A DNA stretch of 64,000 nt, taken from NCBI GenBank assembly GCA_026545765.1, contig CM048843.1, positions 18,443,200 through 18,507,199 on the forward strand, read 5' to 3'. The translations under genes and the position numbers were made by a program. The notes below the pieces were generated by a model. That model searched no databases. It was not told where the DNA came from and saw nothing but the letters and a program-made list of their open reading frames with translations. Shown one piece after another: positions 33,809 to 46,517 of the stretch (the stretch's first letter is position 1; every line of letters begins with the position of its first letter). Source of the DNA: Plantago major (Eukaryota; Streptophyta; Magnoliopsida; Lamiales; Plantaginaceae).

Positions 33809-35080
33809 TGAATAATTAGATAATAACCTGACACATTTGAATTCATTAGATCGATGTCTATCATTTACGATAATAAATCAATTTCAATCAATTGCTACGT
33901 AATATAAGTTATATTAGCTTCAACATCAATTGTTACGGCATTACATAATATAAGTTACATTAGCTTCAATTTTACCATAACGTTTGGTTTCATATATCAA
34001 CTAATGATTACTAGTTATACAAGCCTAGAGACAAAACGGATTATCAAATGATTCTTTCTCTTGCAGCCCCCTCCTCATCACTTGTGACGCTCCCTATCAC
34101 AGAACTTGCATTCCAACAGATCTACATCCTCCTCCCAATACACCATACACATGTTCCGACAACCAAAAACGTACTCAATAGGCGGAATTCATTGTATACT
34201 TTTTTAACCAGTTCCAATTGATTAGATCGTATTTAATATATTAGATCGATTCCAATTCGAATAAGAAGATTGTAGAGATTAATTGTTAATTATTATACGT
34301 TCCTTATAAATTAATTATTAAGTGTTCGATATGTTACAAAATTTATTAAGTATTTTACTACTACGAGTTATAAATTATAAATTACACGTTAATATAATCA
34401 ACATATTATCCGTCGCTCAAAACACTTAACTACATCCTCGTAATTTAGTACATATACGAATTTATCAAATCAACTCCAACTACTACTTACATACATATCA
34501 AATTAACTAAACTAACTACATACATACTTAACATACATATCAAATTAACTAAACGAACTAAACCAACTACATACATACTTAATTAACATACATACTTCAC
34601 TACATACATACTTATCGAATTAGCATACATACATATTGAATTACTACAACATTCATATCAAATTAACTAAACTAACTATCAAATTACATATACAAATCAA
34701 ATTAATCAAATTACATATACATATCAAATTACATATAATTGATCAAATTAACTAAACAAGCTACTACATATTTCATATAAACATACAATTGAGAATAAGT
34801 AGTCAAAAATCAAAAAAAAATCCCAAATTTCAAAAAGTTAGGGTTTAGCCAAAATACCGTTGATTCCGAAGAAAATAGCGGATGAAATTTGAAATTGATG
34901 GAAGAAACGAGCTCCTCGTCCAACGATCTTCGAATTGACACCAAGACTGACAAGAATCGTCAACAATTGGCCGGATTTGACGGAGGAGAATCGAAGAAAA
35001 ACGGAGAAGAAAGGAAGAAGCAGAAGATCGAAAATGGCTTATGCTTCTGCTTCTTCCGTCTAAAACCCCTCTGGGCCGAC
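33809..35080. other. Leader and first intron of CACTA B
   Basis: Contains a decayed upstream copy of the TNP2 start region (about 34210-34050; CTTGTGACGCTCC, AACGTACTCAATAGGCGG as in CACTA C). A stretch of TACATACATA/AAATTAACTAAAC repeats follows (34480-34780), then the purine-rich leader (34880-35060). No separate gene. Confidence 0.5.
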
Positions 35081-35409
35081 GGATACGTATACGTCGGCCA
35101 GAGCGATCCGTCGCTACAGGAGCGACGGATACTTTATCCGTCGGACCCATTTTATTTTTTTGCAATTTTAAATATAAATATTAATGACGGATAAATTATC
35201 CGTCGTTAATATTTAATTTTTTTTAAAGTCAAAGTATGGGCGACGGATTAATAAAATCCGTCGCCCATATAGCGATGGATAATTTTATCCGTCGCTAAGG
35301 GTAGCGACGGATTAAATCCGTCGCTACCCTTAGCGATTCGTCGCTATAGGGGCGACGGATAAAATCCGTCGCCCCTTTCCGTCGTTTTTTCCCTGTTTCT
35401 TGTAGTGCA

Positions 35410-36236
35410 ATGAATGAGAAGGGAAAAGAATACTTGCATTTTACAACTTCTCAATCGGGTAAGAAAAACATACTGGAAAAGTTACCATATTACCTTCCGG
35501 CCTATATTATACAATGATAAGAAAGGCGGAAGTTTATGCTGTAGTAAATCAAGGGGTTACTACTGAATTCAATGTTTGGCATGACCGGTTGGGCCATCTC
35601 GGTACAATAATGATGCGTAAAATTATTGAAAATTCATGTGGACATCCTTTGAAAACAAGGAAAATATTACAAACCCATGAATTAGCATGCACAGCTTGTT
35701 CACAAGGAAAATTGATTACAAGGCCATCACCAAGCAAAGTTCAATTTGAAAATCCCATATTCTTGGAAAAAATTCAGGGAGATATATGCGGACCAATACA
35801 TCCACCATGTGGACCATTTAGGTACTTTATGGTCCTAATTGATGCATCAACTAAATGGCCGCATGTATGTTTATTATCAACTCGCAATATGGCATTTACA
35901 AAATTATTGGGACAAATAATAAGACTGCGAGCACAATTCTCCGATCATACAATCAAGAACATTCGTCTTGATAATGCTGGTGAATTTATGTCGCAAGCCT
36001 TTAATGATTATTGCATGTCCATTGGAATCAATATTGAACATCCAGTTGCATATGTTCACACACAAAATGGCCTCGTTGAATCTTTGATAAAACGTCTGCA
36101 ATTGATTGCAATACCATTGTTAATGAAATCAAATTTGCCAACATCGGAATGGGGGCATGCCATATTACATGCAGCATTGCTTATACGCATCAGGCCATCA
36201 AGTTATAATCAAACATCTCCATATCAAATGGTTTGA
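35410..36236 (+). pseudogene. Copia B integrase
   Basis: After the CACTA insertion: the zinc-binding HHCC start (WHDRLGHLGTIMMRKIIE, then CTACSQGK), and the catalytic core with GDICGPIHP (first Asp), IRLDNAGEF (second Asp) and NGLVESLIKR (Glu). The core is readable for 240 codons and ends at a stop after SPYQMV (36234-36236). Stops and a frame change also follow in the C-terminal part (36237-36560), which matches 700-984 of copia A. Confidence 0.85.
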
Positions 36237-37075
36237 GGTCAGGAACCAAATATTTACCATCTAAGAACATTTGGATGTGCGGTATGTGTGCCGATTTCAC
36301 CGCCACAACACACAAAAATGGGACCGTAAAGGAGATTGGAGATATATGTTGGGTACGATTCTCCAAGTATCATAAGATATTTGGAACCATTGACTGGAGA
36401 TCAATTTACGGCCATATTTGCCGACTGTCATTTTGATGAAATAAATTTCCCAACGTTAGGGGGAGAAAGAAAGCAGCTGGAAAAGAGTATCTCATGGCAA
36501 GATACATCATTGAGAAGTTTGGATCCTCGAACAAAACAATTTGACAACAAGTTCAAAACATAATTCATCTGCAAGCTATTGCAAATCAACTGCTAGATGC
36601 ATTAACTTACCTTAAAAGGTTAACAAAATCTCATATTCCAGCTGCAAATGCTCCAGTAAGAATTGATATCCCTAGAGGACAATCTTCCACTGATAATGAT
36701 GCTAACGCACGCTAGAAGCGTGGTAGACCTCTTGGTTCCAAAGATAAAAATTCCCGGAAAAGAAAAGGAGCAATCACAAAAAATTGCCTAAAAGAGGACA
36801 CAAAAGCTCAAGAAGAGCACCCTAATATAATAAACAAGGTTCAAGTTCATGAAGAACCTCAGGCGCCTGAGAACGAAGAAATATCGATTAATTATGTCTT
36901 GTCTGGAAAAAGATGGAACCGAAATGAAATCAACGTGGACGATATATTTGCTTATAACATAGCTCTTGATATCATGGGAGAAAATAAGAATCATGAAGAT
37001 TCAGAGCCTACCTCGGTTGATGAGTGTAAGCAAAGAAAGGATTGACCTAAGTGGAAAGAGGCAATAAACGCAGAG

Positions 37076-38608
37076 TTGGAATCTCTCGCGAAGCGAAAGG
37101 TATTTGGACATGTGATCCAAGCACCAAAGGATGTAAAACCAGTGGAAAATAAATGGGTATTTGTGCGAAAGAGGAATGATAAAAATAAGATTATAAGATA
37201 TAAAGCAAGACTCTTAGCACAAGGTTTTACCCAAAGACCTGGTATTGATTATGAAGAAACATATTCGCCAATTGTAGATGCAATCACTTTTTGCTAATTG
37301 ATAAGCTTGGTTGTACAAGAAAAGTTGGAAATACGTCTAATGGATGTGGTCACTGCCTATTTGTATGGCTCATTGGAAAAGAAAATTTACATGAGAGTTA
37401 CAGATGGATTCGAGATACCTGAAACACTTAAAGGGTCTTGAGGAATGTACTCAATAAAACTGAACAAGTCTTTGTACGGATTGAAACAATCCGGTCGAAT
37501 GTGGTACAATCGTTTGAGTACATTCTTGATCAAAGCAGGTTACAAAAATGATCCCATATGTCCATGTGTGTTTATCAAAAGATCTGGATCTGAGTTCGTC
37601 ACGATCGCTGTATATGTAGACGACTTGAACATTATTGGAACTCCAGGAGAGTTATCAAAAAAGCCATGTGCTTACTGAAAAATGAATTTGAAATGAAAGA
37701 CCTTGGGAGAACAAAATTTGTTTTAGGTCTTCAGATTGAGCATTTAAAGGGCGGTTTTTTTCAGCATCAATCCACATACACAACAAAAGTGTTGGAAAGA
37801 TTCAATATGGGATCCATTGAGTACACCAATGGTTGTACGATCACTGAATGTCGAGAATGATCCATTCCGACCTTGTGAAAATGATGAAGAATTACTAGGC
37901 CCCCAAACGCCATATCTAAGTGCAATTGGTGCACTGATATATCTTGCTACAAATACAAGGCCAGATATAACATTTGCTGTAAACTTATTAGCAAGATACA
38001 GTTCTTCTCCAACTCAAAAACATTGTAACGGGATAAACCACCTCTTACGGTACCTTCAAGGAACAAAAGAAATGAGGTTGTATTATCCCGACTCCTCTAC
38101 CTTAGGATTAACTGGTTATGCAGATGTAGAATATTTGTCTGATCCACATAATGGTCGATCTCAAACAGGTTATGTGTTCACCTGTGGAGGTACGACTATT
38201 TCTTGGCGGTCTGTAAAACAAACAATGGTTGCTACTTCTTCTAATCATGCAGAACTCCTAGCAATCCATGAAGCAGGTCGTGAATGCATTTGGTTGAGAT
38301 CCATCACTCGTCACATTCGACAAATGTGCGGACTCCCTACAATGGAAAACTCTCTGACTATAATCCACGAAGATAACGCAGCTTGCGTTGCTCAATTAAA
38401 GGAAGGATTCATCAAAGGTGACAGGACAAAACATATCCTACCCTAATTCTTCTTCACTCATGAACTACAACAGGAGAATCGGATTCATGTGCAACTGATC
38501 CGCTCAAGTGAAAATTTGGCAGACTTATTTACCAAATCTCTTCCTACTTCGACAATCGAAAAACTAAGGCACGCAATCGGCATGCGACATCTGAGGGAAG
38601 TAAAGTAA
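37076..38608 (+). pseudogene. Copia B reverse transcriptase and RNase H (broken)
   Basis: RT fragments: 37076-37297 (NKWVFVRKRNDKNKIIRYKA), 37445-37678 (SLYGLKQSGRMWYNRL and the YVDDLNIIG box), 37666-37860, then 37817-38446 with RNase H (ISWRSVKQTMVATSSNHAE, IHEDNAACVAQL). Stops at 37295, 37438 and 38444, a 2-base insertion at about 37660 and a small deletion at about 37812 prevent translation. Copia A keeps most of these positions open. Confidence 0.88.
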
Positions 38609-38760
38609 TGTAACCTTGAGGGGGAATGGAATACGTGCTGTACTCTTTTCCTTCGCTAAATTTTTTTCTCACTTGGTTTTTCTTTAGCAAGGTTTTTAAC
38701 GAGGCAGCATTACTATGCGTATATCCAAACCAAGTTTCATGATGGATATTCAAGGTGGAG

Positions 38761-38999
38761 TGTTGTGAAACCTACATGTTTTATGTTAATGCCACATGCA
38801 TGAGAAAGAAATGGTTTCCCTTCGCAGTGCTTGCATATTAAATTTATTGAATAAGGTTGAAATATTGAGAAGGTGTAGTAGATTGATGCCGGGAACCTTT
38901 GCCTATAAAAGGCAGTATTGTGAATGAAATAAGACACACTTTACAATCCAAATTCAGTCTATATTCTCTCTTCTAGTTTAATATTATTGATTCATATTA
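38761..38999 (+). repeat. 3' LTR of copia B
   Basis: Starts TGTTGTGAAACC, has GCCTATAAAAGGC at about 38901, and ends TTCATATTA, 239 bp. The upstream polypurine tract is degraded (TTCAAGGTGGAG). Confidence 0.88.
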
Positions 39000-39004
39000 G
39001 GAGC

Positions 39005-39697
39005 TACTTTTTTTTTGCCAATGTTTATAAAAGAATGTGATCATAAAAATCTCACTCGTAAAAAAGCAGGAAAAAGATTTATACACCATTCGTCCCCAAT
39101 TCAACTTCACACATTTCATTTTAGTACTTCCAATTTTAACTTCTCATCTTTTATATGAATCATCTTCCTCCTACTTTATTCACCCTCTCATACTTTATTC
39201 AACATATTTACTATTTATACAATTTATTTTAGCACCCTTATGTCCGGACATTAGGACGGTGGGAGTATAAATTTAGTTTGAGATTTGTAATACGCTAGAT
39301 TTGTATTACAAATTACTGAACTAATCTAAATTATTAATTCAGAATGTTTATGATCTTTCGTAGTAAAAAAATTGCAAATTTCAAATCCACAGTGACAGGA
39401 GATTTTCCACACATGAGAGATGTACATCTGTTCAATCAATTCAGCAAATTTCTATCCTCTGAATAAATATCAATTTGTAAATGCAACCCCGGTAGATAAA
39501 ATAATGATATCGAAAACAAGGACGTTCACACAACACACAGACACCGACCGACAGACCCTGAAACCAACACAACAGAAACAACCACAAAATAGACATGTTT
39601 CTCGATCATAATATCCGACGCAGGGCTAATTCACCTGAATTACCCGTCATGCTATGACTATTGTCGACTCAAAACCCAGACATGAAAGCCGAAGTCC
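39005..39697. other. Intergenic region and RanBP1 3' flank
   Basis: No gene. It holds a Stowaway-like MITE (39084-39265). The last 200 bases are the likely 3' untranslated region of RanBP1 on the minus strand. Confidence 0.4.
39084..39265. mobile_element. Stowaway-like MITE, copy 2
   Basis: Termini CACCATTCGTCCCCAA and TTAGGACGGTGGGAG are inverted and flanked by TA (39082-39083, 39266-39267). Inner sequence related to 27250-27442. Confidence 0.65.
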
Positions 39698-42397
39698 TTA
39701 CTCTGCAGATTTTTCCACTTTCTCAGTTTCGTCCTTTTTCTCTGTGGTTGGTGTAGGAACTTCCACTTTCTCAGTTTCATCCTTTTTCTCTGTGGTTGGT
39801 TCCTTTGCTTTATCTTCAACAGTCAAGCTCTGAATAAGTTCTGCAGCAGTAGTGTCTTCTTCGGCACCTGGAACTGTTTGCTGAGACTCAGCAATTTCTT
39901 CAATCTTATCCTTGAAAGATTTGCAATCTGAAATTAAGAAAAATAAACTGACGTCAAACACAGAAGTTCTATATGGTTTACTTTATCCCAATTTTCAAAC
40001 ATGCAATTTATTTAAACTGTCATCAACTACAAAGACACTAGTCAGAAAAAAGAAAAAAAAGTTAACTGCCAACAATTAAAAGATGAAGTTGGACTAATAA
40101 AACAACACATTACGAATTGCATGCACATGTGACACAGGAAATGCTCGCTGCTACCAGATTGTTTGGCAACTCCAAAATGCCGGATTAGTTACCAGGTCAC
40201 CCAGCCGTGAGGCTGAAATTAGCCAGCACATTTGCTGCTTGCTTGGCGAAATTTGCCAGACCACTAAAGTAACTTGTTTTTTCTTACAAGCACCTAGTTT
40301 ACATTAACCTCTGGGTATGGTGGACGGGGGGTCGTCTTGAAATACTTGACATTGTGTCATCACTTATTGTAGGTGGGAGCATTCAAGGCTATCGATACCA
40401 TAAATTGCCCTCAGATTTCAGGTCCGGCAGTTCCAATGCCATTTGGATTCATGTGAGTGACAAACAAACAAAAGCTGACAAGTTATATGTAATTTGATTG
40501 GTTTGAGTTAAGTGATACAACACAGCCAAAATTTGGATGTTTTCTTGCACTAGTTTTCTCATGCATATAGCAGTAGAATGCACTTCAAGTTGTGGCGTCG
40601 CTTCTAGACACAGCTCGCTTTTTATGGATACCCATTGCATGTTTTCTTGCACTAGTTTTCTCATATATATAGCAGTAGAATGCACTTTAAGTTGTGGCGT
40701 CACTTCTAGACACAGCTCGCTTTTTATGGAAACTCTTTGCCACAAGCGAATATAATACTATAACATTCTCTCAATACAACCATGGTCCAATGAAAGCGCA
40801 AAGAACTAATTCTACTGATATTTGCAACATATTTAACCTTGGCAGTATATGATTTCTCATATGAAAATAAAAAATGCCACAACTACTAGGCCTTGCTGCC
40901 AAACAAGCAAACACAAGGAAAAATATAAGTTGTCGACCAAACACGGGATTCAGTAGTACAAGTATCAGCTAATAACACATTTATTAACTATGTAGTCAAA
41001 CTCTAAAATAGTTAATAATCCTACAAAACAATCCTAAGTTTATTATGCTAGGGAACTGCAAAGAAAGATAGGACTAAATGGGCATTGGAGATTGAATGAT
41101 GTTATGTTTCATAATTACTAGGACAAAATACTGCTCTTCTAACATATAATTGCAGGGAGTTCAAGAAAAAGACAAACAAAATCAAATTACACAAAATACT
41201 GGATAGAAGAAAACCAAACATTACCCATGTCCATGAGTCCACGAGTCACAAAACTCATATTAAGCCACCATATGGGTAAGTTTCAAGAAGGCGAACAATT
41301 GTAAATACAAGTATGATCACAGTGCATAAAGCTTTCAAACAATGATCATCAGCTTCAAGATTAATATGAAGAAACAAAATATCCAACACAAATATAAAAA
41401 TTCATACATAATACAGCATGAGCATAACGTTAGCAATGCCAACTAAAAATTCAAGCCATGTTCAGCTTCATAACAAGGATAATATGCAAAAAAAAAACAC
41501 CTATATCAATATGTGAATGCATCTGTAGAAAGGGACAAGTATCTTACTTTCAATAGAGGGAAACCGCACACAGAAAGTCTCATCCTTAAGCTCTCCATCT
41601 GCAAAATCCTTAGCAATCCAGACGCACGATTTCTCATTGCCTTGATGCTCTTGCACTGACATTGTTGGCCCCACTGTAATAAGAAACCAAACCCCAGGCA
41701 CATAATTAGCCAAACACTTCACTTCCCCCAAATTATAACACATCTACTATAACAATTATATATATAGCAATCTCATACAAAATACCGTCATACCAAAACC
41801 ATTCAATGAAACAACACGAAAAGGAATAGCTCACCAAGATGGTTGGCACAGATTTTAAGTGTCTTATTCTGCCTCATCACAAGCCTGACCTTGCCACTCT
41901 CCTTGTGTTTCAATAGCTTCAAGGACCCAACACCCCTCTCCTTCCATTGGTTACCATCCTTGTCAAATCTGTAAAGCTTAGCTTTCCTGCCAATCACAAA
42001 ATTCGAATTCCAATGAAAAATAATAAAATCGGCCAGAGTAGACATCAGCATCACTTCTAACAAAAACAAATCTATGTTAAAAGCTAAAAGCAACCTTCAT
42101 CTAATCAAATCGCGTATCGGTAACTAAGATCAACCTCGATAAAGCAAACCGCCTAGGGTTTTTACAAAATCGGATAGAACTGTACATAAATCTGAAACAG
42201 AAATCGAACAAAGGAGAAGGAACTCACAAGTCAAGGAGAACATCTTCGTTCTCTTCGCCAGTGGTAACAGCAACCTCCTGGAGCTTGACGATCGGAGCAA
42301 TCTGAGCTCCGGTATCCTCGTCCTCGGCCGATGGCTTGGTATCGTCCTCCTCTTCTTCTTCCTTTTTGAGATTGGTAGGTTCAGTTGAGGTAGACAT
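39698..42397 (-). CDS. RANBP1: Ran-binding protein 1 (RanBP1)
   Basis: Four exons: 42397-42228, 41986-41835, 41673-41548, 39927-39698, all with GT/AG borders and matching phases, giving 225 residues, the usual plant RanBP1 size. The N-terminus is acidic (KKEEEEEDD). The RanBD1 domain (about residues 30-165) contains [46 protein letters not shown] and [13 protein letters not shown]. RanBP1 binds Ran-GTP and assists RanGAP in GTP hydrolysis during nuclear transport. The C-terminal tail has a tandem repeat, [13 protein letters not shown], twice. The last intron is long (1,620 bp) and contains a 102-bp tandem duplication. No lesion seen; an active single-copy-looking host gene. Confidence 0.96.
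40537..40740. repeat. 102-bp tandem duplication in RanBP1 intron 3
   Basis: Units at 40537-40638 and 40639-40740, both starting ATGTTTTCTTGCACTAG, differing at only a few positions. It is recent, intronic and not coding. Confidence 0.92.
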
Positions 42398-43826
42398 GAT
42401 GATGACTCTGTGTGTGTGTTGATTGATGATGATGATAATCGAGAGTGAGATCCGGCGTAGGGTTAGGAATTGGGGATAAATTGTGGCGGATTTACGGTGG
42501 TTTTGCGAAGATGCGTGCTCAACACAATTTATAGGAGTAGTGTGTGTGTGTTTTTTTCAGGCCCATTGACGTTTTTGTCTGCTTGGCCCAAAATCTTATG
42601 TGCTTTTGCAATTTGCGTTGCTTGGGGCTTCCACTTCATGTAATTGTTGTTATAGCCACTCATTTGAACTAGTGACACTCCAAATGTGGAGCAATGTTGT
42701 TCGGGACACCGGGACGATGGCGGTTCGGCATTGGGAAAGGTAAGTCGGGGGACTCTCAGTCTTGTGGTAGCAATAGGCACTGGCATTTAGCGATTGAGAT
42801 TTTCGCCCATATTGTTTCCCCTTAATTCCGTCTGAATCACATATAGAGTTCCAATCATTATCCTAGATATCCAATTTTTTTTGAAGTTTCTATATATGAA
42901 GGAAAAACTTTGTTCTATGATTGAAACATACTCTGTAGCCATTGATGTGTTTGAATCTCTAGTCGTTATGGTTATTTAACTAAGAAGCAAATGCATTCGC
43001 CGATATAACTCCATAAATGTAAGCTTGTACAAAATAATTAAAGAAAAAAGACATTGAATAACATAGAATCAACACGTGACTTTGCATCGTGAATTATTAA
43101 ATTTTAAGGCATAGATCACATGTCTACTAGGGGTGGGCACGGTATGGGTGCAGGATTGTACCGGGGTTGAATTTTGGATACTCGATAATTCGAGATTGAA
43201 TTTATAAATCTGAATCTTGGCCCTCTCTTTAGCGGGTACCTGGTTTCTGATATTACCTAAATTCATTTTAAAGAAAGATCCAAAAAAAAAGCACTAGAAT
43301 TTTTTAAGAAGCTAAACACGCCAAAATTTATTGGTAAAGAATGAGAGATATTCGCTTTTCAGTCTGGAACAACAACAGTGAAGAATACAAAAGAAACAAC
43401 AAACTCGTACGCTATTTTGCAGGACGAAGAAATCTTGGACGCTTAGGACAACAACCAACCTGCTCACAACTGGGATCATGTTATGTACTGGAGACCGCAG
43501 GAGTGGTACTTCATATCGCGCTTCTGGAACCAATGGATGAGGAAATAATGGAACTCGAAACTCGAGTGCAAACACTACTAGATCGAACCTCCATGATACT
43601 ATTGATCGAGACTCAACAAAGATTAATACATATCCTCAAAATTCCACCGATGATATGGCAATGCTCGGTGTAAGTCCATTGTCAGGGAAGGATGGAGCAT
43701 GTGGGGCAATTTTGGCTTCGGGTAGCAATTGAGAGGATGAATTTGGATATGATTTATCGCAACACTATCAATTGGGAGGGGGGGAATTCTTAGCTCGTCC
43801 ATCCTTTTAATATTTTTGGTTTACCC
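42398..43826. other. RanBP1 upstream region and unassigned intergenic DNA
   Basis: The RanBP1 leader and promoter should be within 42398-42600 (GTGTGTGTG runs at 42410-42420 and 42540-42552). At 43131-43160 AGGGGTGGGCACGGTATGGG looks like one end of a hAT-type MITE, without a clear partner. An open stretch of 110 codons at 43341-43673 has no recognisable domain. Confidence 0.35.
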
Positions 43827-44720
43827 ATGAAGGTTCTTACGGGGAATTGTCAAGGGGCTGGAAGCCCTTAAGTTGCCAACAATTTTCATGATATGGTTTG
43901 AGAGTATCGGCCTCATGTAGTGTTTATCATGGAAACACAAGTGTTCCAGGTTGATAATATTTTACCGACCTTAGGGTTTTTCTGATTAAGTTACGCCCCT
44001 AACACAATGGATGATGGGTGGTACTTGGATGTTATGGAACTGTGCAGAAACAGTTGAAATCCTTAACATTGAAGACCAAGCGATCCATGCCTTGATTAGC
44101 ACAAAAAAAGAAAAAAAAAAAAAAAAAAAAAAGAGAGAGAGTTGGGTGATTTATGGTATTTATGCGCAATCACACCACGAAGATAAAAATCACATCTTTA
44201 TTAGTATGGAGAGTTTTGTGCAGGATTTGGAATTACCTTGGCTAGTTTATGGAGAGACTTTAACGAAATTAGATTCACCCATGAGAAACAAGGGGGAATG
44301 TAGCAATGTTATGTCGCTGTCAAGGTTTTAACCAGTGGTCTACGAGATTCAGGCTATCATATACCTAAATTCACTTGGGATAATAATAGGGATGGAAGAG
44401 CAAACATCAAAGAAAGAAGTGATCAAGCTTTGGCAAATGAGAAATGGTGTAAACTTTTTCCAGATAATGCAGTCGTACATGTGCCCAAAACGTATTCGAA
44501 TCATCACCTTGGTGTTGATTTGTTATGGTTTGGATTAAAAAAAAAGAATTGGCCCTTTCGTTTTGAATCGCATGGTTGGTTAATGACGAGTTCAAGCATT
44601 TGGTGAATAATATTTGGAAAAATAACACCAACCTTATTATTGCAATAGATCAAGTCCCAGAAGATTTACTTCCATGGAATAAAAAGACTTTCGGCAATAT
44701 TTTCCATAAGAAAATAAATA
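43827..44720 (+). pseudogene. LINE (L1-type) endonuclease region, decayed
   Basis: Reading across frames: GNCQGAGSP, YRPHVVFIMETQ (Glu of the endonuclease active site), then WLVYGE where intact LINEs have W.. GDFN, and RIRIITLVL matching the usual THSDHHP region in another frame. This order is the apurinic endonuclease of plant LINEs. An A-rich run (44102-44135) lies within it. Many stops and frameshifts. The reverse transcriptase is not seen. Confidence 0.65.
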
Positions 44721-45353
44721 TGAGAGTTCGTTTGGATGGAATTTAGCGGTACTTGGCATCTCGATATAGCTCATTCAGCGGTATTTGGTAAAGAGAAAGT
44801 GCAAAATTTTGAAATAGAAAAACAATTGTTTTTTATTGTATCACTAGTATTGTTACTATGGAAAATGTCACGTACCAATTTTTACTACTTTTTTATTCCT
44901 CCGCTATAATTTAATTTCTTAGAACCGAAAAATTAATATTAAAATATAGAATCAGGATCAGTTGGAACAAAACTAAATTATTAGATATAATTCTTATTTG
45001 GTGTTGTAATACTTCCTTTTCAATTTGATTTTTATCAACATTTCTTAACCTCAATTTAAATACAAATTAACAATAAATAATAATATATAAAGATGATTAA
45101 GGAAATTATTTTATGAAAGTTGAAAGTGTAGATCCAGTTATGAAAAACCCATCTATGTAACGTTCAAGTGTCATACGGGGATGGGAGGTTAGACATAAAT
45201 GGTCAAATTAATTTTTTATTTTTATGAACTCAGAAAGATGGTGAAATTTACGTAAACTAGAAAAAAATTCATTACTTGATAAAATGAAATAAACAGAATT
45301 GAAATAAACATAGTAGAGCTAACATTCGATGAAATAGTAGGAAAGATTCAGCA
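44721..45353. other. AT-rich intergenic DNA
   Basis: No gene, RNA or repeat that I can support. Confidence 0.3.
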
Positions 45354-45361
45354 ACGGTCCG

Positions 45362-45516
45362 AGGGCGGACCTAGGATTTTAACCTCGGGGGCGAAATTAC
45401 ATATATGAGGTTTTTCCGAGGGTTAGGGGGTGAAATCCAAAATTTTCGAAAATATTATCTATAAAAAAAAAAAATTCCAAATTTTAGAGGGGACGAACGC
45501 CCCAGGTCCGCCCCTT
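45362..45516. mobile_element. hAT-type MITE, 155 bp, with 8-bp target duplication
   Basis: Termini AGGGCGGACCTAGG on the left and CCAGGTCCGCCCCTT on the right form an imperfect inverted repeat. Both sides carry a perfect 8-bp duplication ACGGTCCG (45354-45361 and 45517-45524). An 8-bp TSD and a (C/A)AGGGGCGGA-like end are the hAT signature. No coding capacity. Confidence 0.82.
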
Positions 45517-45524
45517 ACGGTCCG

Positions 45525-46290
45525 ATCTTCTCGTAATTGGAATAAAGTTAGTATTATGGAAGAAATTATGCAGAACATCAATGTGAAATAATTTGGTGAA
45601 ATTTAAACACAAAATCTTAGGAAAGAACAAGTATATAGAGAGACTATAAAGACGGGCCTGTTTGCAATTTACCACACTTATTTGCATTTTCGCGGGTCAT
45701 CGGGTCGGTCAATTCATTTTTGCGGGTCATTGGATCGGGTCATTTCATTTTCGCGGGTCTATTTACGAGGCTTGGTTACAAACATTACTTATATAGTTAT
45801 GAACATTACTTAAATATGTAATAACATTACTTAAATATATGACAACATGTGAAGATACAATAACATATTATTACACTAATTCATATTCAATTACTCGATT
45901 TGAGTTAATGTTCTTCGATGATTGGATAAGTTTCCGACTTAACTGAGTAATGCTCATGATTATTCATGTACGGTTTCTACTTAATTTAGCAATGTTGTTA
46001 ACATTCCTTCAATAGTTAAGAACATTATTTAAATATATTAAAACATTGTGTAAATATATAAAATATCGTTTATGATAACATTATAGAAATCCTAAGAACA
46101 TTACTCAAATAGTTGAGAACATTACCCAAATAGTCGAGAACATTACAAATATAGTTAAGAACATTATACCCTAGGTCATCACTCATATACCTAATAACAT
46201 TTTAGTAAATGACATTTAAGGACCACTTTGTGGGTTGGGCTTGCATATAAAGACCACTAAAAAAAAAGCTTGCAAAAAAGGCCATTCTAT
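45525..46290. repeat. Region of repeated GAACATTAC motifs
   Basis: From 45770 to 46200 the sequence is largely variants of GAACATTAC(T)TAAATAT, more than ten copies. No gene. It may be the 5' subterminal region of the MULE at 46518. Confidence 0.6.
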
Positions 46291-46517
46291 TTTATTTGAG
46301 CCCTAATTTCTTCCAACTAGAACTTGTCTTTCCATTTATGCCCCTCCTTCCTTTCTTTCTCTCCAAGTATACTATACGGAAGTCATTAACGCTGTACGGA
46401 ATTCATTTTGTGATTTGTTCTTCATCTCGCTTCCAGGTTTCTCTGTTTTTCTCTCTCGTTTTTGCTCTCTTGATCCGATTTTCTCCTATTTTCCACTGTT
46501 TTTTCTTCAATTTCGAC

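Larger units (their letters stand above)
31144..35407 (-). mobile_element. CACTA B: 4.3-kb En/Spm transposon inside copia B
   Basis: Ends CACTACAAAAAA and TTTCTTGTAGTG, with TSD CAA (31141-31143, 35408-35410). GCGACGGATA arrays lie at 31170-31560 and 35080-35390. Genes run on the minus strand. Compared with CACTA C, about 3 kb is missing between the Transposase_21 start and the Transposase_24 exon, joining the two genes in frame. It keeps an N-terminal TNP2 segment absent from CACTA C. Confidence 0.93.
28496..38999 (+). mobile_element. Copia B: full-length Ty1/copia retrotransposon with nested CACTA
   Basis: 5' LTR at 28496-28733 and 3' LTR at 38761-38999, with gag (29579-30671), protease (30885-31140), integrase (35410-36236) and RT/RNase H (37076-38608) in Ty1/copia order. 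A CACTA element sits inside the protease-integrase linker (31144-35407). Without it the element is about 6.2 kb. The two LTRs differ at roughly one base in ten, and all genes carry stops, so insertion is old. It is the sister of copia A. Confidence 0.93.

Noticed and set aside
43341-43673. 110-codon open frame
   Set aside because: No domain, no splice context, no match to neighbours; length is possible by chance in this DNA.
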